Assembly (NCBI GenBank): GCA_012522255.1
Contig: JAAYKT010000234.1
Location: 1 to 14,408 of the forward strand
Source of the DNA: Clostridiales bacterium
GTDB lineage: Bacteria; Bacillota; Clostridia; Lutisporales; Lutisporaceae
Direction: 5' to 3'
DNA length: 14,408 nt
In this document: positions 11,668 through 14,408 of the stretch, one piece after another
Layout of the letters: each line of letters opens with the position of its first letter
Position numbering within the stretch: the first letter of the stretch is position 1
The notes under the pieces: generated by a model
Databases searched by the model: none
Told to the model about the DNA's origin: nothing
What the model saw: only the letters and a program-made list of their open reading frames with translations
Program-made: the position numbers and the translations under genes

Positions 11668-11706
11668 ATGGACAATATTGCAGGCGGTGTAGACCATTAT
11701 GGATGA
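11668..11706 (+). CDS. Possible 12-codon leader ORF overlapping the recD2 start
   Basis: ATG 11668 opens a frame (MDNIAGGVDHYG) that ends at TGA 11704-11706, overlapping the recD2 ATG at 11699. AAGAAGGA lies upstream (11651-11658). It could couple translation to recD2, but short frames with this layout also arise by chance and part of its coding sequence supplies the recD2 ribosome site. Confidence 0.2.
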   Translation: MDNIAGGVDHYG

Positions 11707-13918
11707 AGTACAGGGAATAATTGAAGAAATAGTATTCAGAAATGAAGTTAACGGCTATACGGTATTAGAAATAAACGATGATAAAAGGCAGACAACTATT
11801 ATCGGTTATTTTCCTTTTGTAAATATAGGAGAGACCATTAAAGTTGCGGGACAATGGGTGGAACATCAAGATTACGGCTTGCAATTCAAAATGGAGGCTT
11901 ATCATGTAATAACGCCTGCGACACTGAACGGAATTGAAAGATATTTGGCATCAGGCTTAATCAGCGGTATCGGACCTGCAACCGCTAAAAAGCTTATAGA
12001 AAAGTTCGGTTTAGATACTTTGGATATCATTCAATATAACCCTCAAAAACTCATGGAGATTCCCGGCATAGGAGCCAAAAAGTCCGGGAAGATTCATGAT
12101 TCTTTTATGGAGCAGACGGAGCTCAAGGATATAATGCTTTTTCTTGAAGGTTACAAAATCAGTCCTGCTTATGCCGTAAGGATTTATAAAACTTACGGTG
12201 CAGATACCATAAATATAATTAAGGAAAATCCATATAATTTGGCAGAAGATGTTTTTGGCATAGGATTTAAAACCGCCGATAAGATTGCCTTATCGGCGGG
12301 TGTTCCCATAGATTCAGAGTTCAGAATAGCTTGTGGCACCCGTTATACCTTGGGTCAATTCCATCAAAAAGGCCACACATATGCACCTCAGGATATTCTC
12401 ATCAAATCTGCAGCAGAGCTGTTGGAGGTTCCCATTGAATCTGTTGAAAATATTTTAATAAAACTATTAGTGGATAACAAAATAGTTTTGGAAGAGATGG
12501 AGGGTGTCAAAGTTATATACTCCGTGGCTTTTCATCGCGCCGAAATGGGTACTGTCAGAAGACTTCTTTCTTTATGCAATTTTCCCGTTGACAAAGCCGG
12601 GATTGATATAGATGAAGAGATAGCGAAAGTTGAAAAGGATGAGGATATACAACTGGCAGATAATCAAAAAGAAGCCGTCAGTGAAGCACTTAAAAATGGT
12701 GTATTGGTGATCACCGGCGGCCCCGGTACCGGTAAAACCACAACAATCAAAACCATACTCAGGCTTTTTCAAAGGATGGGGTTTAGTGTTCTACTTTGTG
12801 CGCCAACGGGCAGGGCTGCCAAAAGGATGCAGGAGGCCACAGGAGAAGAGGCCAAAACCATTCATAGGTTGTTAGAATACGGCTGCGGCGAAAAAGAAGA
12901 AGAAATGGTTTTTCAAAAAAACGAAGACACACCCCTGGAAGCGGATGCAATAATAGTGGATGAAGCTTCCATGATTGATATACTTTTGATGAATAATTTG
13001 CTTAAAGCCATTGCGGAAGGTACCAGATTAATTTTGGTGGGAGATGTAGACCAGCTGCCATCCGTCGGCCCCGGTTGTGTTCTGAAGGATATAATTGAAA
13101 GCAATACAGTAAAAGTTGTTCGGCTGAATGAAATATTCAGGCAGGCAGAGGAAAGCATGATAGTAGTGAATGCTCACAAAATTAACAAGGGCGAAATGCC
13201 TGTTTTAGATAATAAAGAAAGAGACTTTTTCTTTATGAAGAGGGATAGGCAGGAGGATGTATTGGAAAAGATCAAAGAGTTATGTATGGAACGCCTTCCC
13301 AAGTATTCCGGTTATAGTGCAATGGAAGGAATTCAGGTCCTTTCCCCTATGAAAAAGGGGCTTTGCGGCGTATATAATCTAAACATTGAATTACAAAATA
13401 CTTTGAACCCCCCTATGTTATCCAAAAATCAAAGGGTGTACAGGGATAATGTTTTCCGTGAGGGAGATAAGGTTATGCAGATCAAAAATAATTATAGGAT
13501 GAAATGGCAAAGTCTTTTGGATGAGGATTATGAGGGAGAAGGGGTATTCAACGGGGATATAGGTATTATTACAAAGATAGACAACGAAGAACAATATATA
13601 GAAGTGTTATATGACGGAGATAAATTGGTGAAATACGAGCCTAAGTATTTAGACGAATTGGAGCTGTCCTATGCTGTTACGGTACACAAATCACAAGGTT
13701 CGGAATTTCCTGTTCTTGTAATGCCGGTACTGCCGGGGCCTCCAATGCTTTTAACAAGAAACCTTCTGTACACAGCCTTGACAAGAGCAAAAGAGTTGGT
13801 TGTCTTTGTAGGCGGAGAAAGATATATATATTCAATGGTCAGAAACAATCATATAACAAAAAGATATTCAGGGCTAAAATACAAACTGTTACGGTTAGGG
13901 ATGAATAGTAATGAATAA
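11699..13918 (+). CDS. recD2: RecD2 5'-3' DNA helicase (RecD/TraA/YrrC family)
   Basis: Superfamily 1B helicase involved in replication-fork and recombination repair in bacteria lacking RecBC. The 739-residue protein starts with an OB-like N-terminal domain (GIIEEIVFRNEVNGYTVLEI, 6-25). Helix-hairpin-helix repeats follow at about 80-200 (LISGIGPATAKKLIEKFG, LMEIPGIGAKKSGKI, DVFGIGFKTADKIA). The helicase core has Walker A GGPGTGKT (340-347), a Walker B Asp-Glu pair in VDEASMID (from 420), GDVDQLPSVGPG and RLNEIFRQ. The UvrD-like C-terminal motif VTVHKSQGSEFP (660-671) and LLYTALTRAKE complete it. All catalytic motifs look intact. The ribosome site is AGGCGGTG (11682-11689), one base off consensus. 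It follows the comK-like gene by 62 bases with no terminator and overlaps comFC by 8 bases, so the three probably form one transcript under the LexA-box promoter. Confidence 0.95.
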   Translation: MDEVQGIIEEIVFRNEVNGYTVLEINDDKRQTTIIGYFPFVNIGETIKVAGQWVEHQDYGLQFKMEAYHVITPATLNGIERYLASGLISGIGPATAKKLIEKFGLDTLDIIQYNPQKLMEIPGIGAKKSGKIHDSFMEQTELKDIMLFLEGYKISPAYAVRIYKTYGADTINIIKENPYNLAEDVFGIGFKTADKIALSAGVPIDSEFRIACGTRYTLGQFHQKGHTYAPQDILIKSAAELLEVPIESVENILIKLLVDNKIVLEEMEGVKVIYSVAFHRAEMGTVRRLLSLCNFPVDKAGIDIDEEIAKVEKDEDIQLADNQKEAVSEALKNGVLVITGGPGTGKTTTIKTILRLFQRMGFSVLLCAPTGRAAKRMQEATGEEAKTIHRLLEYGCGEKEEEMVFQKNEDTPLEADAIIVDEASMIDILLMNNLLKAIAEGTRLILVGDVDQLPSVGPGCVLKDIIESNTVKVVRLNEIFRQAEESMIVVNAHKINKGEMPVLDNKERDFFFMKRDRQEDVLEKIKELCMERLPKYSGYSAMEGIQVLSPMKKGLCGVYNLNIELQNTLNPPMLSKNQRVYRDNVFREGDKVMQIKNNYRMKWQSLLDEDYEGEGVFNGDIGIITKIDNEEQYIEVLYDGDKLVKYEPKYLDELELSYAVTVHKSQGSEFPVLVMPVLPGPPMLLTRNLLYTALTRAKELVVFVGGERYIYSMVRNNHITKRYSGLKYKLLRLGMNSNE

Positions 13919-14408
13919 GCTTTATGAAGCATTTTTAAACGCCCTTTATCCCAAAAAAGAATATTGTATATTATGCGGCGGTATTTCTTCCGAAAATCTA
14001 TGCAGTAATTGTGCCTCAACCGTAGAATTCATTCACGACAGAAGGTGCTTAAAATGCGGCAAAGGTTTGAAAGACAGCTTTATAGATAACATATGCCCCG
14101 ATTGCAAGGAAAGAAAATTCAGTTTTCATACTGCATACAGCAGCTTTCTTTATAAAGGAAGCGGCAAGGAAATAATACATAAGCTTAAGTATGACGGCAA
14201 AAAAGAAGGGGCAAGGGTATTGGCTAAATATATGGCTGATATTATCATTTCGGAAAGCCTAAAGGGCGATGTGATTGTACCCGTTCCCATTCATGAAGAC
14301 AAAATGTCTCTTCGTGGATTCAACCAATCTTTTCTCATAGGTGAGCATTTATCTCGCGACTTATCACTACCCTTATGGCCTTGTTTAATCAGAATCAAAA
14401 ATACCAGA
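13911..14408 (+). CDS. comFC: ComFC-family phosphoribosyltransferase-like protein, partial (3' end outside window)
   Basis: The first 166 codons are present; the frame runs off the window end. ComFC proteins act inside the cell in natural transformation, with ComFA, after DNA uptake. The sequence shows two zinc-binding Cys clusters, Cys19/Cys22 with Cys31/Cys34 and Cys46/Cys49 with Cys62/Cys65. KGSGKEIIHKLKYDGKKEGA (82-101) and the start of the phosphoribosyltransferase domain, VIVPVPIHEDKMSLRGFNQS (121-140), follow. The ATG overlaps the recD2 stop region by 8 bases (ATGAATAA), indicating translational coupling. In Clostridia comFC is often present without comFA; nothing here shows whether the organism is transformable. 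Confidence 0.92.
   Translation, partial: MNKLYEAFLNALYPKKEYCILCGGISSENLCSNCASTVEFIHDRRCLKCGKGLKDSFIDNICPDCKERKFSFHTAYSSFLYKGSGKEIIHKLKYDGKKEGARVLAKYMADIIISESLKGDVIVPVPIHEDKMSLRGFNQSFLIGEHLSRDLSLPLWPCLIRIKNTR

Overview
The window looks like chromosomal DNA of an endospore-forming, low-GC Firmicute, most likely an anaerobic member of the Clostridia. The evidence is AT-rich DNA with purine-rich ribosome binding sites, a spoIID-spoIIQ-spoIIID-mbl sporulation cluster, yyaC, a Spo0E-like phosphatase gene, an S-box (SAM-I) riboswitch ahead of metK, and DUF1659/DUF2922/YvrJ genes. I cannot name the genus from sequence alone.

Layout. (1) 33-2343: two envelope-polymer genes, a WecA/TagO-type sugar-1-phosphate transferase and a UDP-GlcNAc 2-epimerase, separated by a terminator. 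(2) 2377-6787: sporulation and cell-shape block. A Spo0E-like gene runs leftward and shares a 323-base control region with rightward spoIID. spoIIQ, spoIIID and the actin homologue mbl follow. A small GIY-YIG nuclease gene bracketed by REP-like palindromic repeats sits between spoIIID and mbl. (3) 6880-7410: yyaC on the minus strand. (4) 7574-7743: tRNA-Pro(TGG) and tRNA-Tyr(GTA) behind a near-consensus promoter. (5) 7834-9434: metK with promoter, SAM riboswitch, leader hairpin and a distal terminator. (6) 9498-10812: a small sigma-70-family factor followed by DUF1659, DUF2922 and YvrJ genes. (7) 10828-14408: a heptanucleotide repeat array, then a textbook promoter whose spacer is filled by a LexA box, driving a ComK-like protein gene, recD2 and comFC; comFC is cut off by the window end.

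How the parts fit. Region 2 supplies engulfment machinery (SpoIID cell-wall hydrolase, SpoIIQ channel/anchor), the mother-cell regulator SpoIIID and a phosphorelay brake (Spo0E). Candidate promoters for sigma-E and sigma-F fit the compartments expected for spoIID and spoIIQ. Region 7 joins a putative competence regulator, a DNA-repair helicase and a DNA-uptake-associated protein under an apparent SOS promoter.

The most interesting signals are the LexA-controlled comK-like/recD2/comFC cluster, the GIY-YIG gene embedded in REP-like repeats (formally resembling the RAYT/REP arrangement), and two long heptanucleotide arrays plus a short one, all lying between genes. No computation or database search was run; family assignments come from reading motifs.
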